Positions 1-8,318 of a stretch of 64,000 bases of DNA are shown piece by piece (the stretch's first letter is position 1; every line of letters starts with the position of its first letter). Below the pieces are notes generated by a model. That model was not told the origin of the DNA and did not search any database. It saw only the letters and a list, made by a program, of their open reading frames with translations. The position numbers and the translations under genes are program-made. Origin of the DNA: JAAYCI01 sp031551695. Its GTDB lineage: Bacteria > Bacillota > Clostridia > Oscillospirales > Ruminococcaceae. The DNA is taken from contig JAVBNG010000020.1 of NCBI GenBank assembly GCA_031551695.1, positions 62,001 through 126,000 on the forward strand, read 5' to 3'.

Positions 1-35
1 GGGCCGGGGCCACGGCGCAAGCGCAGGCACGGCCG

Positions 36-1337
36 ATGAAACGCCGGAAACAGCCAAAACCCCCAAAACCGGCCGCCGCGAAACCGCGCCGCAGCTTTGC
101 CGAGCGCTTTGGCCGTGTGGACGTGCCCCTCATCACCATTTTGATGCTGCTGCTCGCCTTTGGCCTCGTCATGCTGTTTTCCGCGTCTTACCCCACAGGC
201 CACATGCGTTTTGGCGACAGCTATGCCTTCATCGTGCCCCAGCTGAAATATGCGGGCATCGGCCTCATCATTATGGTTGGCGCCACCTTTTTCGACTATC
301 ACCACTTGCGCAAGCTTGCCTGGCCCTTTATGGGCATCACGCTTGTCATGCTGGTGGTGGTGCTGTTCATGGAGGAGAAAAACGGCGCACACCGCTGGAT
401 CTGGCTCAATTCCAGCCACACTCAAAGCATCCAGCCCAGCGAGCTGGCCAAGTTTGGCGTCATCATCCTGTTCGCGGCCATTCTGGCGGCGAACCAAAAA
501 TATATCAAAAAGTTCTCCCACGGCTTCGTGCCGTTTATGGTCATTCTGGGCATCGTCAGTGTGTTGCTGCTGGCGGAGCCGCACCTGTCCTGCACCATTT
601 TGGTGCTGGGCATCGGTTTCATCATGATGGTGGCGGGCGGCTCGCCCATTCGCTGGCTGGCCCTCACCGGCATTGCGGCGGCAGTGGGGCTGTATCTGGT
701 GCTTACCTACATGCCGGACACCGTCCCCTATGTGATGGAGCGCGTTGGCCCCTGGCTGGACCCCACCCACTCCGACAGCACCCAGGGCCACCAAATTACC
801 CAAAGCCTCATCGCCGTGGGCAGCGGCGGCCTGTTTGGCAACGGCCTTGGAAACAGCGTACAGAAGTTTTTGTATTTGCCCGAAATGTACAACGACTATA
901 TTTTCGCCATCGTGTGCGAGGAACTGGGTTTTGTGGGTGCGGTGGGCGTTGTTCTGCTGTTTCTGCTGCTGTTTTTGCGCGGCTTCCTCATTGCCCTGCG
1001 CGCCAAGGATAAATTCGGCTCCATGCTCACCGTGGGCATCATCGTGCAAATTGCCCTGCAAACGTTCCTGCATATCGCCGTGAACACCAACACCATCCCC
1101 TGCACGGGTATCAGCCTGCCGTTTTTCTCCTCCGGCGGTTCCTCCCTTGTCATGCTGCTGGGAGAGATCGGTATCGTGCTCAGCGTGTCGCGCCAGGGCG
1201 CCAAAACAGGCCTGCGCGCGCCGGAACAGCCGCGGGAAGGCGGCGATGCCGCGTTGTCCCCACTGCCCGAACCCCGCGGCGCAAACAGCACAGACGATGC
1301 AGACGACGGCCCGTACACGGCTGTGATGGGAGGCTAG
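36..1337 (+). CDS. ftsW: FtsW-type SEDS peptidoglycan glycosyltransferase
   Basis: SEDS-family septal peptidoglycan polymerase that joins lipid II into glycan strands at the division site together with a class B PBP. A basic, proline-rich cytoplasmic N-terminus (about residues 1-28) precedes about ten membrane segments (31-380). Family motifs are visible: QPSELAKFG near residue 133 and FFSSGGSSL near 363. A polar low-complexity tail covers about 385-433. The reading frame is open to the left edge of the window and no good ribosome binding site precedes this ATG, so the true start could lie further upstream. murG begins 4 bases after the stop. The division-cluster context favours FtsW over RodA or SpoVE, but SpoVE cannot be excluded. 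Confidence 0.93.
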   Translation: MKRRKQPKPPKPAAAKPRRSFAERFGRVDVPLITILMLLLAFGLVMLFSASYPTGHMRFGDSYAFIVPQLKYAGIGLIIMVGATFFDYHHLRKLAWPFMGITLVMLVVVLFMEEKNGAHRWIWLNSSHTQSIQPSELAKFGVIILFAAILAANQKYIKKFSHGFVPFMVILGIVSVLLLAEPHLSCTILVLGIGFIMMVAGGSPIRWLALTGIAAAVGLYLVLTYMPDTVPYVMERVGPWLDPTHSDSTQGHQITQSLIAVGSGGLFGNGLGNSVQKFLYLPEMYNDYIFAIVCEELGFVGAVGVVLLFLLLFLRGFLIALRAKDKFGSMLTVGIIVQIALQTFLHIAVNTNTIPCTGISLPFFSSGGSSLVMLLGEIGIVLSVSRQGAKTGLRAPEQPREGGDAALSPLPEPRGANSTDDADDGPYTAVMGG

Positions 1338-1341
1338 GGGT

Positions 1342-2457
1342 ATGGTCGTTCTCATTGCGGCGGGCGGCACGGCGGGGCACATCAACCCGGCCCTTGCCAT
1401 TGCCGACGGCCTGAAAACGCGGTTCCCTTCGGTGGAAATCCACTTCGCGGGCCGCAAGAAGGGCATGGAGCACGCCCTCGTCACCAAGGCGGGCTATCCG
1501 TTCCACCCCATCGAGGTGCGCGGCCTCCAGCGAAGTTTTGCCCCGCGGAACATTGCCAAAAACGTGGCCGCGGCTTGGTACCTTGCCGGCGCCGCCGCCG
1601 CGGCGAACAAAATATTGAAGCAGGTGGGGCCGGACATTGTCATTGGAACCGGCGGCTACGTAAGCGGGCCTGTGGTGCGCACGGCGGCCAAGAAGGGCAT
1701 TAAAACGGCCCTGCACGAACAAAACGCATTCCCCGGTGTTACCAACCGCCTGCTGGCGAAGGACGTGGACCGTATTTTCGCCCCGGGCGAAGAGGCGGCC
1801 AAGCGCCTTGGCCACCCAGAAAAAACTGTTGTAACGGGAAACCCGGTGCCTCCGGCGCTGTTTACCCAAAACCGTGAGGAGGCGCGGCAGGCGCTGTTTG
1901 CGGGCGAGCGCACGGTGCTAGTCAGCTTCGGCGGCAGCCTTGGCGCCATGAAGATCAACGAGATGGTGGCGGCCCTTGCCAAATGGCACATCGAAAACCG
2001 CGATTTTTTACACATCCACGCCACCGGCAGCATCGAAAAGGATGAATTTGCCCGCATGGCCACCGAAATGGGTATTGCAAACACCCCCCATTTTGTCATT
2101 TGCGAATACATCGACGATATGCCTGCAAAGCTGGCCGCGGCGGACTTGGTCATTTGCCGCGCCGGGGCGCTTACCCTGGCCGAGCTTGCGGCGGTGGGCC
2201 GCGCCTCGGTGCTCATCCCGTCGCCCAACGTAGCCGAAAACCACCAGTACCACAACGCCATGGAGTTTGAACAGGCAGGCGCGGCCAAGGTGCTGAGCGA
2301 AAAGGGCCTGACGGCGGACATGCTGGTGCAAACGGTGGACAGGCTTACCCAAAGCGGCGGCACCCTGCAAAGCATGGGCGAGGCGGCCAAAAAACTGGCG
2401 AACCCGGACGCCTTGAAAACAATTATAACCGCATTATTTGACCTGATGAACGAGTAG
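1342..2457 (+). CDS. murG: UDP-GlcNAc:lipid I GlcNAc transferase MurG
   Basis: GT28 transferase that adds GlcNAc from UDP-GlcNAc to lipid I to make lipid II on the inner face of the membrane. The N-terminal glycine-rich acceptor loop AAGGTAGHINPA starts at residue 6, GTGGYVSGP lies near 103, the inter-domain SFGGSLGA near 195, and the UDP-GlcNAc binding region CRAGALTLAELAAVG near 272 followed by the NVAENHQ loop. The length of 371 residues is normal. It follows ftsW by 4 bases, so the two are co-transcribed and translationally coupled. Confidence 0.96.
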   Translation: MVVLIAAGGTAGHINPALAIADGLKTRFPSVEIHFAGRKKGMEHALVTKAGYPFHPIEVRGLQRSFAPRNIAKNVAAAWYLAGAAAAANKILKQVGPDIVIGTGGYVSGPVVRTAAKKGIKTALHEQNAFPGVTNRLLAKDVDRIFAPGEEAAKRLGHPEKTVVTGNPVPPALFTQNREEARQALFAGERTVLVSFGGSLGAMKINEMVAALAKWHIENRDFLHIHATGSIEKDEFARMATEMGIANTPHFVICEYIDDMPAKLAAADLVICRAGALTLAELAAVGRASVLIPSPNVAENHQYHNAMEFEQAGAAKVLSEKGLTADMLVQTVDRLTQSGGTLQSMGEAAKKLANPDALKTIITALFDLMNE

Positions 2458-2525
2458 AGTCTCGTATTTTTTCAAAGCATAATCAGCAATTTTGCAAGCA
2501 AACCCGAGAAGGGAGGGGTGGCGAC

Positions 2526-3860
2526 ATGGCCAAAAACAGCGCAAAAAACAGCAAGCATCAGCAAAACCGTGCCGGCCGGCCGCCCCACGGCGCGCCGGTG
2601 CCGCAGCAGGCGGCCCGCGCTGCTGCCGCCGCCGGCGGTGCCCAGCGGCAGTACGCCGGGGCGCGCATCTCCGGTGTGCCGGGGCTGGACGCCTTCAAAA
2701 ACCTGCCCCAGCGCGAGCCGCCGTCTTTGCCCGGTTACGAGGCGGAGCGTGCCGCGTATCACAGCGCACAATTTGACGCAGTGGGGCAACAGGCACCACC
2801 TTGCCGCAAAAAAGCGGGCGCGCGCGCTTCCGGCGTTGATGGCGCCCCCACACGCAGTGAGGCCCGCGCGCAGGAAGCCCGCGCAAAGCGCGCGCAGAAG
2901 CCCCTGAACCCGGCCAAGCGCCGCCGCAACCGCCAGATCATCGCAGCGGTTTTGTTTGTGGGGCTGCTTGGCGCCGGGGTCTTGTTCTCCTTCAAGGTGC
3001 TGTTCAAAATCGACAAATATGTGGTGGAGGGCAACGTGCCCTACACCCAGGAAGAGATCGTCATGGCCTTCGGGCGCGACCTTGGCGACAATATGTTCGG
3101 CTTTAACGTAGGCAACGCGGTACGGCGGCTGGAAAAGAATTTGCCATACCTCGAGAACACCAAAATCAGCCGCCGGCTGCCGGGCACGGTGGTGTTCAAG
3201 GTGCAGGCGGCCGAAGAAGCCTACTGTGCCGAATATGACGGCGAGTATGCCGTGCTGAGCAAAAGCTGCAAGGTGCTGCGCATTGCGGACGAAGCCCCCG
3301 GCGGTGTGACGGAGATCCGCGGCCTGACGGACGTGGTGATGGAACCGGGCAAAACCGTGGCGGAGGCGCCGCAGGAGAAGGGCAAGAAAGCCTTTTCGGC
3401 AAAGGCGGCCTCGGGAAAGGCAAAGTTTGCCGCAGGTGACGCGGCCCATAAAGACGTGGACGCGGAAAACAGAGATGGGGAAAAGGAGGCGTCCGCCTCT
3501 GCGGCAAACGGCGTTCCCAGTGCCGCTGCCGGCGCCCCGGCAGACAGCGCCGAGCCTGTTCTGGAAGAAGTGACGAGCCTTGGCGTGTTACAGCTGATGT
3601 TGGAGAAACTCTCCGCCCACGGCTTTGAAAACATTACCTGGCTTGACATCACCAACCCCATCGACCTGCAGTTCCGCTGGGACGGGCGCATTACGGTGGA
3701 CCTTGGCGGCCGCGCCAATGTAGACGACAAGCTGAAGTTTGCCGCCGCGCTGATGCTGGAGGGCGACACACGGCAAATTGCAGACAGCGACAAGGGTACG
3801 CTGGATGTGAGCACATACCCCACCCAGTCCGACATGGTGTGGCTGCGGCCCGAATATTAG
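2526..3860 (+). CDS. ftsQ: Cell division protein FtsQ/DivIB
   Basis: Bitopic division protein with an extracytoplasmic POTRA domain, part of the FtsQLB-type complex that controls septal synthesis. A long Ala/Pro/Lys-rich cytoplasmic region (about 1-135) leads to one membrane helix (about 137-160). The POTRA domain follows, beginning KIDKYVVEGNVPY and running to about 230, then a beta domain. A low-complexity stretch rich in Lys, Ala and Glu (about 279-342) interrupts the beta domain, making the protein long for the family at 444 residues. The start has GGGAGGGG upstream. It sits 68 bases after murG and before ftsZ, the usual clostridial order. DivIB and FtsQ are the same family. Confidence 0.88.
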   Translation: MAKNSAKNSKHQQNRAGRPPHGAPVPQQAARAAAAAGGAQRQYAGARISGVPGLDAFKNLPQREPPSLPGYEAERAAYHSAQFDAVGQQAPPCRKKAGARASGVDGAPTRSEARAQEARAKRAQKPLNPAKRRRNRQIIAAVLFVGLLGAGVLFSFKVLFKIDKYVVEGNVPYTQEEIVMAFGRDLGDNMFGFNVGNAVRRLEKNLPYLENTKISRRLPGTVVFKVQAAEEAYCAEYDGEYAVLSKSCKVLRIADEAPGGVTEIRGLTDVVMEPGKTVAEAPQEKGKKAFSAKAASGKAKFAAGDAAHKDVDAENRDGEKEASASAANGVPSAAAGAPADSAEPVLEEVTSLGVLQLMLEKLSAHGFENITWLDITNPIDLQFRWDGRITVDLGGRANVDDKLKFAAALMLEGDTRQIADSDKGTLDVSTYPTQSDMVWLRPEY

Positions 3861-3917
3861 GCGCGTACCCAAACAGGACGCCTATATCCAAGGCGCAAGA
3901 CACGCGTTTGCACCCGG

Positions 3918-3984
3918 GCGCTGCGGCGCAGCGCGATACTGACCGGCCGGGTGCCGGCCGCCGGGCCACCACAACATTTTGTGG
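3918..3984. other. Hairpins in the ftsQ-ftsZ intergenic gap
   Basis: The 244-base gap between ftsQ and ftsZ carries a GC hairpin (GCGCTGC, loop GGC, GCAGCGC at 3918-3934) and a second perfect one (CCACAA, loop CATT, TTGTGG at 3969-3984). Neither is followed by a T-run, so they are not typical terminators. They lie upstream of the ftsZ promoter and could be part of its control region. Confidence 0.35.
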
Positions 3985-4047
3985 AAAACGACAGGTTTTG
4001 GAATTTTCACAACAAAATCTTTGGATTCTGTGTGATTTACCTTGAAT

Positions 4048-4075
4048 TTGCACAGGCATTCTGATATTGTATAAA
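4048..4075 (+). promoter_or_regulatory. Predicted sigma-A promoter of ftsZ
   Basis: TTGCAC and TATAAA are separated by 16 bases, 30 bases before the ftsZ start codon. The local sequence is AT-rich compared with its surroundings. This implies ftsZ can be transcribed separately from the upstream ftsW-murG-ftsQ genes. Confidence 0.6.
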
Positions 4076-4104
4076 ATAAGAATGTCGAGCGGAGGGATCG
4101 ATTT

Positions 4105-5271
4105 ATGGCCTTTGTCCTGGATGAAGAAATGCAAAATGTCACCAACATCAAGGTTGTTGGCATTGGCGGCGGCGGCGGCAACGCGGTGAACCGCATGATC
4201 GCCTACGGCCTGCAAGGCGTGGAATATATCACCATGAACACGGACCAGCAGGTGCTGTTCATGTCAAAGGCTACGCAAAAGGTGCAGCTTGGCTCAAAGT
4301 TGACCCGCGGGCGCGGCGCCGGCGGAGACCCGGAAATTGGCCAGCGCAGCGCGGAAGAAAGCCGCGACGAAGTGGCCGCCGCGCTGAAAGGCGCGCAGAT
4401 GGCGTTCATTACAGCGGGCATGGGCGGCGGCACCGGCACGGGCGCGGCGCCTGTGGTGGCCGACATTGCGCGCGAAATGGGCATCCTCACCGTGGGCATC
4501 GTTACAAAGCCGTTCAACTTTGAAGGCCGGATGAAGATGAACAAGGCCGACGAGGGCATTGCCGCCCTGCTGGAGCGGGTGGACAGCCTCATCGTCATCC
4601 CGAACGAGCGCCTGAAGCTGATGACCCAGGAAAAAATTACGATGGTGAACGCCTTTGCCGCGGCAGACAATGTGCTGCGCCAGGGCGTGGAGAGCATTTC
4701 GTCGCTGGTGAACGTGCCCAGTTTTATCAACCTGGACTTTGCAGACGTGCGCAATATCATGCGCGCGGCCGGTTACGCCCACATGGGCGTGGGCGAGGCC
4801 CGCGGCGGCAACATGGCGCAGGACGCCGCCATGGCAGCCATTACAAGCCCCTTGCTGGAAACCAGCATTGCCGGCGCCCGCGGCGTGATTTTGAACTTTG
4901 CCGCCTCGGCGGATGTTTCGCTGGAGGATGTGGAAATTGCCGCCAACAGCGTGACGGAAAAGGCCCACCCGGACGCGAACATCATCTGGGGCGTGTCCTA
5001 TGACGAAAGCCTGGCCGACGCCATGCGCATCACCGTGGTGGCCACCGGGTTCGACTCGCTGCCAAAGGCCGATGCAAACGCGCCAATGTTCCAGGAACCG
5101 GCCCAGCAGGCAGGCACAAATTTTGCCAACACGCCGGTGATTTTCAGCGAACTGGAAGAGGCGCCTCCCGCGGCGCAGCCCGCGCCGCCGCTGCCTGTGG
5201 CAGACGACGACGGCTACATCAACGACATCGACGACATTTTGGCCCTGCTGAACAACCGCGGCGGCAAATAA
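4105..5271 (+). CDS. ftsZ: Cell division GTPase FtsZ
   Basis: Tubulin-like GTPase that forms the Z-ring. The nucleotide-binding glycine stretch GGGGNAVNRM starts near residue 17-21 and the tubulin signature GMGGGTGTGAAPV near 106. The T7-loop region SFINLDFADVRNIM is present. After the globular core (about 1-320) comes a Pro/Ala-rich linker and a C-terminal tail ending DDILALLNNRGGK. This tail is acidic/hydrophobic but does not match the usual clostridial IPAFLRR-type peptide. Length is 388 residues. GGAGGG precedes the ATG. No ftsA is seen nearby. Confidence 0.97.
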   Translation: MAFVLDEEMQNVTNIKVVGIGGGGGNAVNRMIAYGLQGVEYITMNTDQQVLFMSKATQKVQLGSKLTRGRGAGGDPEIGQRSAEESRDEVAAALKGAQMAFITAGMGGGTGTGAAPVVADIAREMGILTVGIVTKPFNFEGRMKMNKADEGIAALLERVDSLIVIPNERLKLMTQEKITMVNAFAAADNVLRQGVESISSLVNVPSFINLDFADVRNIMRAAGYAHMGVGEARGGNMAQDAAMAAITSPLLETSIAGARGVILNFAASADVSLEDVEIAANSVTEKAHPDANIIWGVSYDESLADAMRITVVATGFDSLPKADANAPMFQEPAQQAGTNFANTPVIFSELEEAPPAAQPAPPLPVADDDGYINDIDDILALLNNRGGK

Positions 5272-5301
5272 GCCGCGCCGGGCAGCGCCGCATACAGTGA
5301 A

Positions 5302-5338
5302 AAAACAGCCGCGTTGGGTTCTCCAACGCGGCTGTTTT
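5302..5338. terminator. Bidirectional rho-independent terminator
   Basis: A perfect 16-bp stem (AAAACAGCCGCGTTGG with CCAACGCGGCTGTTTT) closes a 5-base loop. The A-run and T-run at the two ends let it act in both directions, between ftsZ and the convergent HD-domain gene. Confidence 0.9.
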
Positions 5339-5410
5339 GTGCGGTATTTGTTTTGCCGCCCGACGGAGCGTGTTCCCCCCTGTGTGCGGCTCATTTGCGC
5401 GGCACCGGCT

Positions 5411-5995
5411 TCATGCCTTGTTCACGGCGCTGGTGCCTCTTTCCAGCAGGTAGGTGGCTTCCAAATCCGCAATGTGCAGCATGGAGCCGAGCGGGTAGCG
5501 GCGCCACGCCTCGCTGATAGCGTAGCTGCCGCCTTTTACGGCGTCGTCGAAGCCGCCCATGTGCCAGCGGATGGCGACGGCCTCGGCGGGCTTTAGGCGC
5601 AAAAAGCGCTCGATGAGAAACACGCTTTTTTCGCCGTGGCCGTAGGGGAAGGCGTCCTCTACGGTGAAGGTGGGCACTTTGTTCCACTGCCCGGTGGCGT
5701 CGTCCTTCACGTTGCGAAAGCCGGGTTTGTAAAAATTGGCCTTGCATAAATCGTGCAGCAGGCCGCAGATGGCAAGGCTTTCCGGGTTTTCACCGGAGCC
5801 GCCGAAGCGGTTCTTCAGCACGTGGTACACGTTCAGGCTATGCATTACCAGGCCCTCGGCGCAGGCGCCGTGGTAGCGCGTGGAGGCCGGGGCCGTGAAA
5901 AAGTCGGTGGTCTGCATCCAGCTCAGCAGCTCTGCCGCGCCGTCACGCCTGATGTCCGCGCCAAAGGCAGCGATGAAATCCTCTTTATAGTCCAT
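5411..5995 (-). CDS. HD-domain phosphohydrolase-like protein
   Basis: Small (194 residues) cytoplasmic protein of the HD metal-dependent phosphohydrolase superfamily. Candidate metal ligands are His52 (in VMHSLNVY), His81-Asp82 (LLHDLCK), His120, His145 and Asp177. The substrate cannot be read from the sequence; relatives are often annotated simply as hydrolase. Its ATG shares one base with the stop codon of the PC4-like gene upstream, so it is translationally coupled and ends the minus-strand operon before the shared terminator. Confidence 0.75.
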   Translation of the reverse strand: MDYKEDFIAAFGADIRRDGAAELLSWMQTTDFFTAPASTRYHGACAEGLVMHSLNVYHVLKNRFGGSGENPESLAICGLLHDLCKANFYKPGFRNVKDDATGQWNKVPTFTVEDAFPYGHGEKSVFLIERFLRLKPAEAVAIRWHMGGFDDAVKGGSYAISEAWRRYPLGSMLHIADLEATYLLERGTSAVNKA

Positions 5996-6216
5996 TACAA
6001 ATCGATGTCTTCAAGCAGGCCCTTCAGGATGGACAGCTCCTCGTGGGTGAGGCTGATGCCCTTGCTCATTTTGGCGCCGTCGGGCGACCAGTCGCGGATG
6101 TCGAACTTGGGTTCGCGGTCGTTCCAGCTTACCATGTTCAGCTGGCGCTGCCAGCCGTTGGCGGCCTCGCTGAGCACGCCGAGCTTTTTGGTTACTTCAT
6201 ATTTGAACTCTGCCAT
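5995..6216 (-). CDS. YdbC/PC4-like single-strand nucleic-acid-binding protein
   Basis: A 73-residue protein with the pattern of the YdbC family, a bacterial version of the PC4 transcription-coactivator fold: GVLSEAANGWQRQLNMVSWN, then PKFDIRDWSPDG and KMSKGISLTHEEL. Solved family members bind single-stranded nucleic acid; a role in transcription is inferred only. GGAGAAAC precedes the ATG. It lies 35 bases downstream of rex and overlaps the HD gene by one base. Confidence 0.75.
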   Translation of the reverse strand: MAEFKYEVTKKLGVLSEAANGWQRQLNMVSWNDREPKFDIRDWSPDGAKMSKGISLTHEELSILKGLLEDIDL

Positions 6217-6251
6217 TGTTTCTCCTCCGAAAGTATTAACTCAACAGCCGG

Positions 6252-6887
6252 TCAGCTGTTTGTTTTGCGCACGCGAAAGCCCAGGCTCATCAGGCTGTCG
6301 CCAAGGTGGACGTTCTCTACCGTGAAAGCGGGGTTTGCAAGGCCGAAATCGAAATGGCTGAAATTCCACACGCCTTCCACCTTGCTTTCGGCCAAAACGG
6401 GCGAAAGCTCGGCTGCGGCTTCATCCGGCACGCAGATGGCGGCCACTTTCGGGTTATTTGCCTTGCAAAAAGCCGCCAGGGCCGAAACATCCTGCACCTC
6501 CACCGGGCCAAGCTTTTGGCCAATTTTCGCGGGATCGGCGTCGAAAGCCGCCACCAGCCGGTAGCCAAGGCTGCCCTGGGAAATGAAATAGGACATGGTG
6601 CGGCCAAGGCGCCCGGCGCCAATCAGGATGATATCCAGCGCCTGCCCGCCAAGCAGCAGCTTTTCCAGCTCTGCGTGCAGAACTTCCACCGTGTAGCCAA
6701 TGCCCTGCTGGCCAAAGCCGCCGAAGCAGTTGAAGTCCTGCCGCACCTGGCTGGCCGTTGTGCCCAGCATAGCCGCAAGCTCGCTGGACGAAATCGTCTT
6801 AATGCCCTCGTCTTTTAAGTCGGCCACGTACCGGTAATACCGGGGCAGGCGCTTGATGACAGGCAGTGAAATTTTGTTTGCAGACAT
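6252..6887 (-). CDS. rex: Redox-sensing transcriptional repressor Rex
   Basis: NADH-sensing repressor that binds DNA when the NADH/NAD ratio is low. An N-terminal winged helix (about 1-80, containing SSSELAAMLG and the recognition segment SQVRQDFNCFG) is followed by a Rossmann domain with GAGRLG at 90-95 and a C-terminal domain-swapped helix. Length of 211 residues fits. AAGGAGAG precedes the ATG. It lies downstream of the aconitase and dehydrogenase genes on the same strand, which places a redox sensor beside the oxidative branch of the TCA cycle. No convincing full Rex operator was found nearby. Confidence 0.95.
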   Translation of the reverse strand: MSANKISLPVIKRLPRYYRYVADLKDEGIKTISSSELAAMLGTTASQVRQDFNCFGGFGQQGIGYTVEVLHAELEKLLLGGQALDIILIGAGRLGRTMSYFISQGSLGYRLVAAFDADPAKIGQKLGPVEVQDVSALAAFCKANNPKVAAICVPDEAAAELSPVLAESKVEGVWNFSHFDFGLANPAFTVENVHLGDSLMSLGFRVRKTNS

Positions 6888-6951
6888 GTTCTCTCCTTGC
6901 CTTGTGGGGTTACCGCCGGGTCACACCACAGACCCTAATTCAATAAAAATA

Positions 6952-8109
6952 TCACAATTTTGAGACGCTGTCCATAACGTATTTTCCAAACTCTTCGCTG
7001 GTGGCGCCGGTGTCGCGCCCTGTGATGACGTATTTTTTCTCCTCAAACATGCAAAAATCGAGGGCGCGCTCCATTTTTTTGGCCTGCCCGGCGCGGCCAA
7101 TGTGCCGCAAAAGCAGCGCGCCGGCCCGCAGCATGCTGCAGGGGTCGGCATATTTGTCGCGCCCTTCGGCCACCATGCGCGGCGCACTGCCGTGGATGGC
7201 CTCGAACATGGCGTAGCGCTTGCCCAGGTTCATGCTGCCCGCCGTGCCCACGCCGCCCTGGAATTCGGCGGCTTCGTCGGTGATGATGTCACCGTACAGG
7301 TTCGGCAGCACAAGCACCTGGAAGTCCTTGCGGCGCTTTTCGTCCACCAGCTTTGCGGTGGTGATGTCGGCGTACCAGCTTTCGGCGGTGATGCCGGGGT
7401 AGTCCTTCGCCACATCCATGCACTCGCGCAAAAACTTGCCGTCCGTGGTTTTGATGACGTTCGCCTTGGTGACGACGGCCACCTTGGTTTTGCCGTTGTT
7501 TTTGGCATAGTCGAAGGCCAGCTGCGCAATGCGGCGGGTGCCCTCGGTGGTGGTGATGGTGAAGTCCACGCTGATGCCGTCCTCCGTCTCGAAGCCGAGG
7601 CTGCCCACGGCGTAGGAGCCTTCTGTGTTTTCGCGGAAGAACATCCAGTCGATGCCTTGGTCGGGCACTTTCACCGGGCGCACGTTGGCGAACAAATCCA
7701 GCTCGCGGCGCATGGCCACATTGGCGCTTTCAATGTTGGGGCCCTTGTAGGCGGCGTCCGGCGTGGTGGTGGGGCCTTTCAGCACCACGTGGCACTCCTT
7801 CAGGGCCACCAGCACGTCGTCCGGGATGGCCTTGCCCGCGGCAATGCGGTTTTCCACGGTCAGGCCCTCGATGGTGCGGAACTCCACGCGTCCTGCATCC
7901 ACGTCGGCTTTCAGCAGGTAGCGCAGCACGTCCTCCGTCACTTTGGTGATGACCGGGCCAATGCCGTCGCCGCCGCACACGCCGATGATGAGCTTGTCGA
8001 GTTTTGTGTAATCCACAAATTCTTTTTGTTCTTTCATGCGGGCCACGCGGGCCTTTTGCATGTCAAGGATGTCGGTGAGCTTGGTTTGGGCTTGTTCGTA
8101 TGTGAGCAA
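6952..8109 (-). CDS. Isocitrate/isopropylmalate-family dehydrogenase (likely isocitrate dehydrogenase)
   Basis: Beta-decarboxylating dehydrogenase of 385 residues. Motifs are GGDGIGPVITKV at about 47, the substrate-binding segment RRELDLFANVRPVK, FRENTEGSYA, the metal-binding DEAAEFQGGVG, and the C-terminal EAIHGSAPRMV followed by ADPCSMLRAGA. About 36 residues precede the first beta strand, a longer N-terminal extension than in simple family members. Adjacent aconitase on the same strand argues for isocitrate rather than isopropylmalate as substrate. Coenzyme choice cannot be settled by eye. The start has a GGGGG-type site upstream (TAGGGGGAAC). Confidence 0.85.
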   Translation of the reverse strand: MLTYEQAQTKLTDILDMQKARVARMKEQKEFVDYTKLDKLIIGVCGGDGIGPVITKVTEDVLRYLLKADVDAGRVEFRTIEGLTVENRIAAGKAIPDDVLVALKECHVVLKGPTTTPDAAYKGPNIESANVAMRRELDLFANVRPVKVPDQGIDWMFFRENTEGSYAVGSLGFETEDGISVDFTITTTEGTRRIAQLAFDYAKNNGKTKVAVVTKANVIKTTDGKFLRECMDVAKDYPGITAESWYADITTAKLVDEKRRKDFQVLVLPNLYGDIITDEAAEFQGGVGTAGSMNLGKRYAMFEAIHGSAPRMVAEGRDKYADPCSMLRAGALLLRHIGRAGQAKKMERALDFCMFEEKKYVITGRDTGATSEEFGKYVMDSVSKL

Positions 8110-8151
8110 TTTTTGTTCCCCCTAGTGTTTTAGCTTAGTGCATGGTGCCAA

Positions 8152-8263
8152 CGTCCGGTACGTCTCCGGAGAGCTACCATCAGCTTGCGGCTGAGCCGGT
8201 GAATCGCCCCGCAGGGGCGAGAGAAGCCACCCGGGGGTGCACTCACCGGAGACGCACCGGACG
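8152..8263. repeat. Structured inverted-repeat element between aconitase and dehydrogenase genes
   Basis: Outer arms of 22 bases (8152-8173 and 8242-8263) are complementary at 20 positions. Inside are three smaller hairpins: TCAGC/GCTGA near 8180-8194, CGCCCC/GGGGCG near 8205-8219, and CACCC/GGGTG near 8228-8239. The result is a four-armed, cloverleaf-like fold. It lies in the 209-base gap inside the acn-dehydrogenase operon. It could be a structured leader RNA, an intergenic repeat, or a MITE-like insertion; no direct target duplication is obvious. No known riboswitch consensus could be matched with confidence. Confidence 0.6.
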
Positions 8264-8318
8264 CAGGCCCTCGGGCAATTTTGTGTGGTGTTGGGTATTG
8301 GTATTTGGCGCTTAAGTG

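Noticed and set aside
6888..6951. A Rex-binding half site (TTGTGA) upstream of rex
   Set aside because: The second half site (TCACAA) is missing, so it was not called as an operator.
8152..8263. Reading the structured element as a T-box, THF, glycine or manganese riboswitch
   Set aside because: Short words such as GGAGAG and GGTGAATC recall known motifs, but the full consensus and pairing of none could be matched by eye.
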